A stretch of DNA of 64,000 nt from Tsukamurella paurometabola (lineage in GTDB: Bacteria; Actinomycetota; Actinomycetes; Mycobacteriales; Mycobacteriaceae), in the NCBI RefSeq assembly GCF_900631615.1, contig NZ_LR131273.1:682001-746000 (forward strand). Direction: 5' to 3'. The notes under the pieces were generated by a model, which did no database searches, was not told the DNA's origin, and saw nothing but the letters and a program-made list of their open reading frames with translations. Every line of letters starts with the position of its first letter. Position 1 is the first letter of the stretch. A program made the position numbers and the translations under genes. Of this stretch, positions 26,974 through 35,924 are shown piece by piece.

Positions 26974-27414
26974 TCAGGCCTGCTTCTCTTCGGCGGCGAT
27001 GAGCCCGTTGAGAATGCCCACCGCGTCGTCGAGCGTCGCGCGCTGCTCGGAGGTCAGGTCGTCGAGCTTGCCGCGCAGCCACGCCTCGCGCGCCCGCGCC
27101 TCGCCGGTGATGACCTGTTCGCCCTCGTCGGAGAGGCTCACGATCACCTGGCGGCCGTCGGTGGGGTGCGGGGCGCGGCGGACCAGCCCGAGGTCCGCGA
27201 GGGATGCGATGACCCGCGTCATCGACGGAGGCTGGACGCGCTCACGCGCCGCGAGCTGCCCGGGCGTGAGCGGCCCGTCGTTCGCGAGCGCGTTGAGCGC
27301 GGAGAGCTGCGTCAAGGAGACGAGCGAATCGCGACGCCGGCCGCGAAGGTGGCGGGCGAACCGCACGGTGGCAAGAGCGAGATCTCCCGCCAGCCGATCG
27401 TCATTGTCAGTCAC
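26974..27414 (-). CDS. MarR-family transcriptional regulator
   Basis: A 146-residue winged-HTH regulator (M. tuberculosis Rv0880-like). The recognition region is LTPGQLAARERVQPPSMTRV (near 46-65), followed by the wing (PTDGRQVIVSLSDEG). The dimerising helices are at both ends. I prefer GTG at 27414 (MTDNDDRLAG) to the longer form because TACTCT ends 6 nt upstream. Ligand and targets are unknown; the divergent DUF2530 gene is 56 bp away and may be a target. Confidence 0.9.
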   Translation of the reverse strand: MTDNDDRLAGDLALATVRFARHLRGRRRDSLVSLTQLSALNALANDGPLTPGQLAARERVQPPSMTRVIASLADLGLVRRAPHPTDGRQVIVSLSDEGEQVITGEARAREAWLRGKLDDLTSEQRATLDDAVGILNGLIAAEEKQA

Positions 27415-27470
27415 GGCGCTAGAGTACATCTGGCACGTGCAATTCCGCGCATGAACCCCGGGAGTCAACT

Positions 27471-27740
27471 GTGAACCTTCAAAGGAACGCGCCGGAAAAC
27501 GCGGTGACGGCGCCGGAACTGCCCCGCGCCATGACGGAACCCCGACCGGTCGTCATGGCCGGGACCATCCTTTTCGCGGTGGCCCTCGTGGTCACCCTGT
27601 TGGCCCGGGAGACGTTCGGCGCGGCGTGGATCGTGTGCGCGTGCGGCGTCGGCGTCGGCGTGCTCGGCGCCACCGTCCTCACCCTGCAGCGGCGGGCGGC
27701 CCTGCGCGGCGATCGGGGAGCCCAGCGCGGCCTCGTGTGA
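27471..27740 (+). CDS. DUF2530 small membrane protein
   Basis: An 89-residue protein. After a cytoplasmic lead (PELPRAMTEPRPVVMAGT, a DUF2530-like signature) come two membrane helices (near 29-46 and 51-70) and a basic tail. GTG start with GGGAG 7-9 nt upstream. Its last 62 bp are overlapped antiparallel by the PAP2 phosphatase gene, so transcripts of the two genes would be complementary at their 3' ends. No function is known for the family. Confidence 0.75.
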   Translation: MNLQRNAPENAVTAPELPRAMTEPRPVVMAGTILFAVALVVTLLARETFGAAWIVCACGVGVGVLGATVLTLQRRAALRGDRGAQRGLV

Positions 27741-28272
27741 GCCGCAACACCATCAGCCCCGCCGCGACCACCACGGCCCCGATCGCCCAGCCCGCCACCA
27801 CATCCAGCAACCAGTGCGCGGCGAGGTAGACCCGGCTCAGTCCGATCGCGCACGTCCCCAGCAGCGCCGCCGCGAACGGCCACATCCGGCCGGTCAACGC
27901 GAAGGCGGCCACGGCGAACGTCCCGAACACGACCATCGAGTTCAGCGCGTGCCCCGACGGGAAGCTCTCCGAGGAGATCACCACGAGGCGCGGCGGGAAC
28001 GGCGGCCGCTCCCGCCCGAAGGCGTTCTTGAGCACGACCATCAGCCCGAGCCCGAACAACTGGGTGAGGCCGCAGTAGAGCGCCCAGTCCGGCCGCTTGC
28101 GGCGCAGCAGCAGGTAGAGGAACCCGGCGATGCCGATCGCCCACATCGACGCGGTGTTGCCCACGGTCGTGACGATCCGCATGGCCGTCGTCAGCGGCCC
28201 GTCCCGGATCGAGAGCATCCAGTCCAGCGCACCCTGATCGACGGGGTTGGGCCATGCATCGCCGTCGGTCAC
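27679..28272 (-). CDS. PAP2-superfamily membrane phosphatase
   Basis: A 197-residue integral membrane protein with about six helices and the three phosphatase motifs: KNAFGRERP (near 89-97, K-x6-RP), PSGHALNSM (near 114-122, catalytic His) and SRVYLAAHWLLDV (near 154-166, S-R-x5-H). It probably dephosphorylates a lipid or polyprenyl diphosphate. The GTG start overlaps the stop of the upstream ATPase gene by 4 bp (GTGA). Its C-terminus overlaps the convergent DUF2530 gene by 62 bp. Confidence 0.9.
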   Translation of the reverse strand: MTDGDAWPNPVDQGALDWMLSIRDGPLTTAMRIVTTVGNTASMWAIGIAGFLYLLLRRKRPDWALYCGLTQLFGLGLMVVLKNAFGRERPPFPPRLVVISSESFPSGHALNSMVVFGTFAVAAFALTGRMWPFAAALLGTCAIGLSRVYLAAHWLLDVVAGWAIGAVVVAAGLMVLRLTRGRAGLPDRRAGPPAAAG

Positions 28273-30800
28273 CACCGTCCCGACTGTACGTGCAGGACAC
28301 CGTCGGCCACCACGTACGGCACCCGGCGCTCCGCCCCGGCCACCGTGACCACGAGGTCGTCGTGGACGTGCACCTCGCTCGCGTCGGGCAGCTCGCCGAG
28401 CTGCTGCGCGAGCGTGACACCGGGGTGCGCGCCGCGCGCGTACCGCGCGCCGCCGGCCGGGGTCCCGACGGGCTCGTCGCCCGCGAGCGGCAGGTCCAGG
28501 GTGTCGGCGAGCGCCGCGGCGACGTCCAGCCCGCCGAACACCAGGCCCGTCGCCGTGAACCGGGCGTGCGGCACATCGAGCACGGCGGCGTCGTCGGCGT
28601 CGAGCACCGCCCCGTCGATGCCGCGGACCCGCGCGGGCAGTGCGGCGAGCCGGTGCCCGGCGATCGCCCGGTGCGCGGCGATCACCACGCCGGGCGCGGG
28701 CGTGCGGGCGGGGTCGGCGAGGGCGTCGGCCAGCACCTGCGCGTCGGCGTCGGTGCGCACGGCGTGCAGCAGCGCGGCCCGCAGCCGCGGCGCTGCGGGG
28801 TGCGTGCACGGGTCCAGCAGCCCGGCGAACGCCGGATCGTCCGGGGACCGCAGCCGCCCCAGCTCGGTGCGGGTGTGCAGCCACCAGGCGGTGTAGCCGT
28901 CCGGATCGTCCAGCACGCCGGGCAGGTCGGCGAGCAGCGCGTAGGCGGGCTCCCAGTGCTCCACCAGGTCCAGGTCGCGGACCGCGATCAGCTCGTCGGG
29001 CTCGGCCGGCAGCTGCGCCCACCACTCGTCGGCGCCGTCCAGGGTGGGATCCGGCCCGGTCGGCAGCGGCTCCCGGAGCACCCCGAAGGACCAGCCGACG
29101 CCGATCGCGCGCAGTGCGGACGCCGGGTACCGCGCCTCGAACCCGGGGTCGACGGTGCCGTACGGGTGGTCCTCCCCGAGCGCGTCGCGCACCGGCGCAG
29201 CGGCGGCGAGGAGCTCGTCCGCGGGGTACAGCGCGCCGTCGTCGCCCGGGACGGGAAGGGCGCCGAGGAAGCTCGGGCCGACGCTGCCGGCGTCGCCGAG
29301 CAGGCCCAGCACGGCCTCGGTCAGCTCGACGTCCTCGTCGGCGGCGCCGGCCTCCCAGTCGATGCGCCCCACCTCCTCGCGCAGCGCGGGGTCGCCGAGC
29401 AGGTCCGCGGGCTCGAGCCGGCGCGCGCCCGCGCGTTCGAGCAGGGGGTGCTGCGCCGCGGGGTGCACGAGCCGCGCCCACGTCACCAGCGCCAGCGCCG
29501 CGGCGTCGCCCGCGACGAGCGCCGCGCCGCGCGCGCCCGTCACCACCCGGCCGTCGGCCAGCGGGACGGGCAGCGCGCCGAGGTCGTCGGCGGGCAGGCG
29601 TGCGGCGTCGAGCGCGGCGTACAGCTCCCCGTACCAGGCCGGGTCGCGGTCGCGGGGCACCGCGTCGGCGACGTCCGCCGCGGTCAGCTCGCGGGCGCCC
29701 AGCGCGACCAGCCGCGCCGCGTCGGGCACCGCGGACAGCTCCGGCGCGACCAGCGGGAGCACGTCGCGCAGCAGGCCGTGCAGCTCCGGGGTGAGCCCGG
29801 GCAGCACGGCGGCGCGGTCCGGGCGCAGCCGCGCACCGTCGGGCCCGGGGACCCAGGCGTGCCCGCGCAACTCGTCCTCGACCGCCTCGCGCAGCAGGGC
29901 GTCGACGGGCCCGGCGGGCGGGCGGCGCGGCGGCAGCAGCGGCATCGGGTCGGGCTGCGCGGCGACGAAGGCGGCGTAGCCGCGGGCGGCGAGCGCGACG
30001 TCGGCGTCGGGGTGCAGCCGCCTCCGGTCCGGGGTGGTCGGCAGGTCGGCGATCACCCGGACGGGCAGGGTCAGCGGCTCGTCGGTGCGGGTGGGCGCGT
30101 GCAGGACGCGCGCGTCCGCGCCGATCACCCAGCGGGCGTGCGGGCCGTGCCCCGTCACGAGGTCCGGGGTGGTGAACCGCTCGTCGCCGACGGTGACCGC
30201 CGCCAGCGCGGGCAGGTCGAGCAGGAGGTCCGCGGCCTGGCCGGCGAACTCGGCGAGCAGCGCGGGGTCGGCGCCGACCAGCACCACCTCGGTCGCGAAA
30301 CCCGCGCGCGGCGGGGTGTCGACGGGGTACGGCAGGCGCATCGCCGCGACCTCGTCGAGGCCGGAATCCGCGCGGGAGCGCTCCGCGGAGAAGGCGATGC
30401 CGCCGTCGGCGGAGCGGATCTCGACGTGGTCGGTCACCGTGAGGACCGCGGCGAAGCCGACCCCGAACCGGCCGATCGTGCGCCCGGAGGCACCGTCGGA
30501 CTTGGGCGAGACGCGCAGCGCGGCGAGGGAGGCGACGCCGGCCTTCGTCAGCGGCGCGCCGGTGTTGGCGACGTGCACCCCGTCGGCCTCGCCCCAGACG
30601 GCCAGCTCCCCGGGGATCCCGGCGGCGGTGGCGGCGTCCGCGGCGTTCTGCGCCAGCTCCACGGCGACGCGGTCGCGGTAGCCGACCGTGACCAGGTCCC
30701 GCTCGGCGGCCAGGTCCTCCGCGGCACGCGTGGGCGAGTCGCGCCAGCCGGCGAGGGTCGCGCGGCGCAGCGCGGCGGTACCGAACGGGTCGGCGGCCAT
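28269..30800 (-). CDS. Sacsin/HSP90-like GHKL ATPase-domain protein
   Basis: An 843-residue protein. The N-terminal ~250 residues are a GHKL fold: N-box VAVELAQNAADAATAAGI (near 46-63, Glu48 and Asn52), then DGVHVANTG, and the lid GRTIGRFGVGFAAVLTVTD (near 105-123). The remaining ~590 residues are Ala/Leu/Asp-rich and contain several LPAD/AALD helical segments, with no HSP90 middle domain that I recognise. It resembles the sacsin N-terminal ATPase proteins of actinobacteria, perhaps chaperone-like. It starts 1 nt after the DUF3027 stop and is coupled to PAP2 at its end, so the three genes form an operon. Confidence 0.78.
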   Translation of the reverse strand: MAADPFGTAALRRATLAGWRDSPTRAAEDLAAERDLVTVGYRDRVAVELAQNAADAATAAGIPGELAVWGEADGVHVANTGAPLTKAGVASLAALRVSPKSDGASGRTIGRFGVGFAAVLTVTDHVEIRSADGGIAFSAERSRADSGLDEVAAMRLPYPVDTPPRAGFATEVVLVGADPALLAEFAGQAADLLLDLPALAAVTVGDERFTTPDLVTGHGPHARWVIGADARVLHAPTRTDEPLTLPVRVIADLPTTPDRRRLHPDADVALAARGYAAFVAAQPDPMPLLPPRRPPAGPVDALLREAVEDELRGHAWVPGPDGARLRPDRAAVLPGLTPELHGLLRDVLPLVAPELSAVPDAARLVALGARELTAADVADAVPRDRDPAWYGELYAALDAARLPADDLGALPVPLADGRVVTGARGAALVAGDAAALALVTWARLVHPAAQHPLLERAGARRLEPADLLGDPALREEVGRIDWEAGAADEDVELTEAVLGLLGDAGSVGPSFLGALPVPGDDGALYPADELLAAAAPVRDALGEDHPYGTVDPGFEARYPASALRAIGVGWSFGVLREPLPTGPDPTLDGADEWWAQLPAEPDELIAVRDLDLVEHWEPAYALLADLPGVLDDPDGYTAWWLHTRTELGRLRSPDDPAFAGLLDPCTHPAAPRLRAALLHAVRTDADAQVLADALADPARTPAPGVVIAAHRAIAGHRLAALPARVRGIDGAVLDADDAAVLDVPHARFTATGLVFGGLDVAAALADTLDLPLAGDEPVGTPAGGARYARGAHPGVTLAQQLGELPDASEVHVHDDLVVTVAGAERRVPYVVADGVLHVQSGRW

Positions 30801-30801
30801 G

Positions 30802-31530
30802 TCAGGCCTGCTCGACGGGGACCTTCTCGACGGCGCCGTCGTCGTAGGGCTCGTACGCGGGGCTCCCCTGGCCCGACGGTGCCGTCACCGAGGAGTGCGC
30901 CCCGCAGCCGTAGTGCGCGTGCACGATGTGCCCGTCGGCCGAGTACTCGTTGCCGCAGACGCCGAAGGCCGCGCCCAGCGCGCCGGCCAGCGGCAGGAAG
31001 AAGGCGCAGTCGCCGCAGTGGTACCGGGTGGCGCGCGCCATCTCCGAGTCCGGGCCGAAGTCGCCCGCGAGCCAGCGCTCGGCGGCCTCCATCCGGCCGA
31101 TCCGCGACATCACGCGCTCGAGGTTGACGCCGATCTCGCCGGCCACCTCGTCGACGGCCGGGTCGCCGGAGAGGGCGTGGCCGGGCTCGATGCGCACGTC
31201 GTTCTCGCGGGGCGGCAGCACGTCGCCGGGCGCGAGGTCGCCGGCGCGGACGCGCTCCTCCCACGGCACCCACTCGGGGGCGGTCAGCGAACCGGGGCCC
31301 GGCAGCAGCGCGGTCTCGGAGACCGTGAGCTCGCCGCCCGGGGTGGTGGCGATCACGGCGCACCACTGCCACCCGCGGTACGCGGGCAGGTCCGCCTCGA
31401 AGTAATGGGCCACCGCGAACTCGTCCTCGACGACGGTGGCGACGTGCGCGCCAACCCGGGCGCCCTCGTCTGCCTCCAGTACGGCGCGCGCGAGGTCGAC
31501 CGCGGCGCCTGACTGCAATGCGGAACTCAC
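30802..31530 (-). CDS. DUF3027 protein
   Basis: A 242-residue cytoplasmic protein. It contains EFAVAHYFEADLPAYRGWQW near residues 39-58, a WVPWEERVRAGDLAPGDVLPP segment (near 90), and a Cys-rich part near 165-210 (YHCGDCAFFLPLAG, GVCGNEYS, YGCGAHSS) that may bind zinc. These match DUF3027, a widely conserved actinobacterial family of unknown function. It starts with GTG and is immediately followed by the GHKL ATPase gene, suggesting a joint role. CACAAT lies 7 nt before the start, a weaker leaderless-type -10. Confidence 0.82.
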   Translation of the reverse strand: MSSALQSGAAVDLARAVLEADEGARVGAHVATVVEDEFAVAHYFEADLPAYRGWQWCAVIATTPGGELTVSETALLPGPGSLTAPEWVPWEERVRAGDLAPGDVLPPRENDVRIEPGHALSGDPAVDEVAGEIGVNLERVMSRIGRMEAAERWLAGDFGPDSEMARATRYHCGDCAFFLPLAGALGAAFGVCGNEYSADGHIVHAHYGCGAHSSVTAPSGQGSPAYEPYDDGAVEKVPVEQA

Positions 31531-31625
31531 CCGTCCGATTGTGCCGGATGGCGGGCGCGCAGGTGCAGGCGGGCGGCACACGCCCCTGCGGACGGCACTC
31601 CCGCGGATGCGGAACAATGGTCCGC

Positions 31626-33326
31626 GTGAGCGGTCATCCGGGGCAGCAGCAGTATCCCCCCGACGAGCCCCGGCGCCGTCCGGGGCCGACGCCGCATGCC
31701 CACAGCGGGCAGTCCGCGCGGCGCGGGGCAGGTGGGCAGGCCGGCCCGACGCGCCCGCAGTACACCGCCAACCACCACCTCCCCCCGCTCGAGGACACCC
31801 CGTCGGCCGCGGACCGGCGCGCAGCCGGGGCGGAGCAGCGGCGCATGCCGCGCAAGATCACCGTGACCCGGGTGGCGGCGATGCGCAGCCGCGAGATCAC
31901 CGAGGCCGGGATCGCGAAGTGGCGGCAGGCCACCACCGCCGACGGTGCCGACAAGTCCGGCCTGACCGCGCTCACCTACCCGGTGATCCTCAACAACGCG
32001 GTCGACGCCGCGATGATGGTCGCGCTGGCGAACACCCTGTTCTTCGCGGCCGCGCAGGCCGAGTCCAAGTCGAAGGTCGCGCTGTACCTGCTGGTGAACA
32101 TCGCGCCGTTCGCGGTCATCGCGCCGTTCATGGGGCCGCTGCTCGACCGCATCCAGCACGGGCGGCGGGTGGCGCTGGCCGCGTCCTTCGCGATCCGCGT
32201 GGTGCTCGCGGTGCTGCTCATCACGAACTGCTCGTACGACCCGGTCGCGAACACGGTGAACTTCGATCCGTGGGTGCTCTATCCCTGTGCGCTCGCGATG
32301 ATGGTGATGAGTAAATCGTTCTCGGTGCTCAAATCCGCGGTGGTGCCGCGGGTGCTGCCACCGTCGATCGACCTGGCGCGGGTGAACTCGCGGCTCACGC
32401 TGTTCGGGCTGGTCGTGGGCTCGGGCGTGGGCGGAGCGATCGCCTCGGGCGCGGAGTTCGGACTGAGCCGGATGCTGCACATCCCGGGCGGCATGTACGC
32501 CCTGATGGTCTTCGCCGTGCTCGGCGCGGTGCTGTGCATGCGCATCCCGAAGCGGGTGGAGAGCACGGCGGGCGAGGTGCCGACCACGTTGTCGTACACC
32601 GGCGCGATGGCGCGGAACGCGGAGTACGCGGCGTCGGTCTCGGCCGCCGGGTCGGGCGAGCGGGCGGGCTTCGGCGCGGCGTTCAAGAACCTGCGGGCAC
32701 CGCTCGGCCGCAGCGTCGTCACCGGGCTGTGGGGCAACACCACGATCCGCATCCTCACCGGCTTCCTCACCCTCTACATCGCCTTCTACAGCAAGGCGCA
32801 GCAGGCGTCGGGCGGCTCGGCCACCGAGTCGCTGATGATGATCGGCGCGGTCGGCGCCGCCGCCGGCATCGGCAACTTCATCGGCAACGGCATCGGCGCG
32901 CGCCTTGAACTGCCGCGGCCCGCGCGCATCGTCGTGCAGGCGACGGTCGCGGCCACGGTCGGCGCGATCGTCGCGGCGGTGTTCGGCAACCTGATCGTGG
33001 TCGCGGCCGTGACCTTCCTGGCGTCCGGGGTGTCGGCGCTCGGCAAGGTCTCGCTCGACGCGTCGATCCAGGACGACCTGCCCGACGAGTCCCGCGCGTC
33101 CGCCTTCGGTCGCTCGGAGACGGCGCTGCAGCTCGGCTGGGTGGGCGGCGCCGCGCTCGGCGTGCTGCTGCCGCCCACGCTGTGGATCGGCTTCGCGACC
33201 GTCGCGGCCATCATGGTCGCCGGCACCGTGCAGACGGTGCTCACCTATCGCGGCGGCTCGCTGATCCCGAACTTCGGCGGCAAGCGGCCGGAACACGTCC
33301 CACCCACGATGAACGCGCACTCATGA
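31626..33326 (+). CDS. MFS transporter with long N-terminal cytoplasmic extension (Rv0876c-like)
   Basis: A 566-residue protein. Residues 1-110 are Pro/Arg-rich and presumably cytoplasmic; about 12 membrane helices follow (for example YPVILNNAVDAAMMVALANT and NIAPFAVIAPFMGPLLDRI, the latter a motif A variant). The size and extension match the conserved mycobacterial membrane protein Rv0876c. Substrate unknown. I chose GTG at 31626 (MSGHPGQQQ); an in-frame ATG three codons earlier is equally possible, and neither has a Shine-Dalgarno. It is followed by the DUF2771 gene 16 bp away. Confidence 0.85.
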   Translation: MSGHPGQQQYPPDEPRRRPGPTPHAHSGQSARRGAGGQAGPTRPQYTANHHLPPLEDTPSAADRRAAGAEQRRMPRKITVTRVAAMRSREITEAGIAKWRQATTADGADKSGLTALTYPVILNNAVDAAMMVALANTLFFAAAQAESKSKVALYLLVNIAPFAVIAPFMGPLLDRIQHGRRVALAASFAIRVVLAVLLITNCSYDPVANTVNFDPWVLYPCALAMMVMSKSFSVLKSAVVPRVLPPSIDLARVNSRLTLFGLVVGSGVGGAIASGAEFGLSRMLHIPGGMYALMVFAVLGAVLCMRIPKRVESTAGEVPTTLSYTGAMARNAEYAASVSAAGSGERAGFGAAFKNLRAPLGRSVVTGLWGNTTIRILTGFLTLYIAFYSKAQQASGGSATESLMMIGAVGAAAGIGNFIGNGIGARLELPRPARIVVQATVAATVGAIVAAVFGNLIVVAAVTFLASGVSALGKVSLDASIQDDLPDESRASAFGRSETALQLGWVGGAALGVLLPPTLWIGFATVAAIMVAGTVQTVLTYRGGSLIPNFGGKRPEHVPPTMNAHS

Positions 33327-33342
33327 TGAACGGGGTCCCTCG

Positions 33343-33873
33343 ATGATCAAGCCCAGCCCGAAGCTGCTCCTCGCCGGGGCGGTGTTCGTCGTCGCGGCCG
33401 CGGTGCTGCTCGCGTACGCGATCGTCGCGGGCCTGGACAAGCGGGATCAGCCCGGTCCGCGCCCCGCGCTGCAGGCCACCGTCGGGAAGACGATGCTGAA
33501 CGTCGCGCCGATGCAGTTCTGCACCAACGTGCGGGCAGCGCAGTGCGACGCCGCGCAGTACCCCGCCAAGCTTCCCGTCGAGGCGGGCCAGGCGATCGTC
33601 ATCTCGCTGCCCGACTACATCACCGAGCGCCCCTGGTTCCTCACCGTCCAGCGCTACGACGCGAAGCGCGGAGAGGCGAAGCTCGACACGATCACCCACG
33701 TCGATCCCGCGTCCGCGACGCTGGTTCTCAAGTCGACCGAGGAGCTGTGGGTCGCCGCGGTCGAGATCAACGTGCCCTCGCAGTACCAGGACGCCCAGGG
33801 CAACCTCATCGCCCAGGCGGTCTGGGGCATCGACACGACGCCCAAGGACTTCGCGCTGGTCCAGAAGCCGTGA
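33343..33873 (+). CDS. DUF2771 exported/anchored protein
   Basis: A 176-residue protein with one N-terminal membrane anchor (near 8-28) and an extracytoplasmic domain with two Cys (MQFCTNVRAAQC, near 58-68). It matches DUF2771, the Rv0875c family found next to the Rv0876c-type transporter across mycobacteria; the same order is kept here. Its function is unknown, but the gene pair suggests an accessory exported partner of the transporter. Confidence 0.8.
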   Translation: MIKPSPKLLLAGAVFVVAAAVLLAYAIVAGLDKRDQPGPRPALQATVGKTMLNVAPMQFCTNVRAAQCDAAQYPAKLPVEAGQAIVISLPDYITERPWFLTVQRYDAKRGEAKLDTITHVDPASATLVLKSTEELWVAAVEINVPSQYQDAQGNLIAQAVWGIDTTPKDFALVQKP

Positions 33874-33884
33874 CCGAGTGAGCC

Positions 33885-35294
33885 TCACGCCGCGCGGCCG
33901 GCGCGGCCCGGCAGGCGGAGCGCGAGCACGGCGCCGAGCGCGGTGACCACGACCATCACCCAGAACGCGGGATGCAACGCGGTCGCGGCGGGGGCGTGCG
34001 CGAGCCCCGCCTGCAGGATCACGGCGACCGCGGCGACGCCGACGGCCCCGCCGAGTTGCTGTGCACCCCGGGTGAACATCGAGGCGTGGGGGAACTGATC
34101 CCGCGAGAGTCCGGTGTACGCCGACGACAGGATCGGGACGAGCACCGCGCCCAGCCCCACCCCCCGCACGAACAGCACGACCGCGAGCACCACCGGGTTC
34201 GTACCGGCCGTGACGAAGGCGAACGGCACCGTCGCGACCGCCATCACCGCGAAGGCGGCCGCCGCGACCGGGCGCGGCCCGAAGCGGTCGACCAGGCCGC
34301 CGACGAAGAACCGCGGCACGAACGCTCCGACCGCCTGGGGCGCGAGGAGCAGCGCGGTGGCGAGGGCACCGTCGCCGCGCACCGTCTGCCAGTACAGCGG
34401 CAGCAGGAACATCGTCCCCATGAGCGCCCCACCCGCGACGAGGCCCGCCAGCGTGGACGCGGCGACCGTCGGGACGCGGAGCAGCCGCACCCGCACGAGC
34501 GCTCCGTCGCCCACGCGCAGCGCGTGCACCGCGAAGGCCGCGATCAGCGTCGCTCCCACCCCGACGGCGAGGAGGACGCCGACCGACGCGCCGGTCCCGG
34601 CGAGCTCGGCGAGTCCGTAGAACGTGAGGACGATCCCCGGCGCGAGCAGTGCGAGGCCGGTGCGGTCGAGCGGCGGGGCACTCCCCTCCGCCGGCGCGTC
34701 GTCGGGCAGGACCCGCAGCGCGGCGACGACGGCCGCCGCGCAGAGCGGCACGTTGAAGGCGAACATCCAGCGCCAGTCCGCCCAGTGCAGGAGTGCGCCG
34801 CCGAGCACGGGGCCGATGAGCGGACCGAGTGCGATGGGGACGCCGAGCGCCGCCGTCACCCGCGCGACGGAGCCGCCGCCGGCCGCGCGCACCGCGATCG
34901 TCTGCATGTTCGTCATCAGCACGCCGGCCGCGGCGCCCTGCAGCGTGCGGAACGCGACGAGACTCACCGGGCTCCAGCTGACGGCGCACAGCGCGGACCC
35001 GGCGGCGAACACCACGAGCGCCGCCAGCCACGCTCGCCGGCCCCCGAGGCGGGCGTCCAGCCAGCCGCACAGCGGGATCGACACCACGAGGGCGAGCAGG
35101 TAGGCGGTACTCACCCACTGGATGGTCGCGACGTCGGTGTGCAGGTCGACGACGAGCGCGTGCACCGCGATGGTCAGCATCGTCGTGTCGAGGATGGGGG
35201 CGAAGGCGCCGAGCACCAGGGTCGCGACGAGCGCCCGCGTCGGGCTCGCCGCCTCCCGCACATTAGATACAGTCATGTATCTAATGTGCGCCAT
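33885..35294 (-). CDS. MFS drug exporter, DHA2 (14-TM) family
   Basis: A 469-residue transporter of the EmrB/QacA type. TM1 region DTTMLTIAVHALVVDL, motif A GWLDARLGGRRAWLAALVVF (near 81-100) and motif C-like ALGPLIGPVLGGALLHW (near 158) are visible. Likely a multidrug or metabolite exporter. I take ATG at 35294 (MAHIRYMTVSNV), since TATCTT ends 6 nt upstream; ATG at 35276 is an alternative. The 34-bp palindrome 35257-35290 covers its first codons. The divergent TetR gene is surely its repressor. Confidence 0.88.
   Translation of the reverse strand: MAHIRYMTVSNVREAASPTRALVATLVLGAFAPILDTTMLTIAVHALVVDLHTDVATIQWVSTAYLLALVVSIPLCGWLDARLGGRRAWLAALVVFAAGSALCAVSWSPVSLVAFRTLQGAAAGVLMTNMQTIAVRAAGGGSVARVTAALGVPIALGPLIGPVLGGALLHWADWRWMFAFNVPLCAAAVVAALRVLPDDAPAEGSAPPLDRTGLALLAPGIVLTFYGLAELAGTGASVGVLLAVGVGATLIAAFAVHALRVGDGALVRVRLLRVPTVAASTLAGLVAGGALMGTMFLLPLYWQTVRGDGALATALLLAPQAVGAFVPRFFVGGLVDRFGPRPVAAAAFAVMAVATVPFAFVTAGTNPVVLAVVLFVRGVGLGAVLVPILSSAYTGLSRDQFPHASMFTRGAQQLGGAVGVAAVAVILQAGLAHAPAATALHPAFWVMVVVTALGAVLALRLPGRAGRAA
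35257..35290. promoter_or_regulatory. 34-bp TetR operator between MFS exporter and tetR
   Basis: Perfect 14-bp arms CGCACATTAGATAC and GTATCTAATGTGCG flank AGTCAT. It lies just inside the MFS coding start and upstream of tetR. Next to it, -10 hexamers for the two genes overlap on opposite strands: TAAGAT (35300-35305, plus) and TATCTT (35306-35301, minus), each 6 nt from its start codon. Confidence 0.85.
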
Positions 35295-35311
35295 GTTGAT
35301 AAGATACGCAA

Positions 35312-35908
35312 GTGCACCCAAAGCCGGAGGCTCCCCGCACGCGCCGACGCGGCGCGGCGCTCGAGGGCGCGATCCTGGAGGCCGCGTGGGACCAGCTGAC
35401 CGAGGGCGGTTACGGCGATTTCACACTGGAGGCCGTCGCCGCCCGCGCCGGGACGTCCCGCTCGGTGCTCTACCGGCGCTGGCCCGGCCGGGTGGAGCTG
35501 CTCCGGGCCGCCCTGGCCCACCGGGGCGAGGCACCCGTGGCCGAGCCGCCCGACACCGGCTCACTGCGCGGCGACGCGATCGCGCTCCTGACGGCGATGA
35601 CGGACCACCGCGTCGAGCTGATGATCCTGCTGCAGACACGGCTCGGCGACTTCTTCGCCGAGTCCGGCGACTCCCCCGCGGACCTGCGCGAACTGCTGGT
35701 CGGAACCCGAGGCGGATCGATGCACGACGCCGTCGCCCGGGCGGTCGCGCGCGGCGAGGTCGACCCGGCGCGGGTCACCGACCGGATCGTGCGCCTGCCG
35801 GCCGACCTCGTGCGCCACCAGATGGCGATGACCCTGCTCCCGGTGCCGCCCGAGGACATCGCCGAGATCGTGGACGAGTGCTTCCTTCCGCTGCTCGTCG
35901 CGCGGTGA
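35312..35908 (+). CDS. TetR-family repressor of the DHA2 exporter
   Basis: A 198-residue TetR regulator. The HTH is near residues 20-62 (AILEAAWDQLTEGGYGDFTL, then VAARAGTSRSVLYRRWPGRVELL). The C-terminal domain is of the TetR_C_16-like type. Starts at GTG 35312 with TAAGAT 6 nt upstream, so leaderless. The perfect 34-bp palindrome between it and the exporter gene is the expected binding site. Confidence 0.92.
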   Translation: MHPKPEAPRTRRRGAALEGAILEAAWDQLTEGGYGDFTLEAVAARAGTSRSVLYRRWPGRVELLRAALAHRGEAPVAEPPDTGSLRGDAIALLTAMTDHRVELMILLQTRLGDFFAESGDSPADLRELLVGTRGGSMHDAVARAVARGEVDPARVTDRIVRLPADLVRHQMAMTLLPVPPEDIAEIVDECFLPLLVAR

Positions 35909-35924
35909 AGGACGGCGCGGCCGG

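Noticed and set aside
28254-31127. A 957-codon plus-strand open frame opposite the GHKL ATPase
   Set aside because: Repeated Arg/Gly/Gln composition; the minus-strand frame has clear ATPase motifs.
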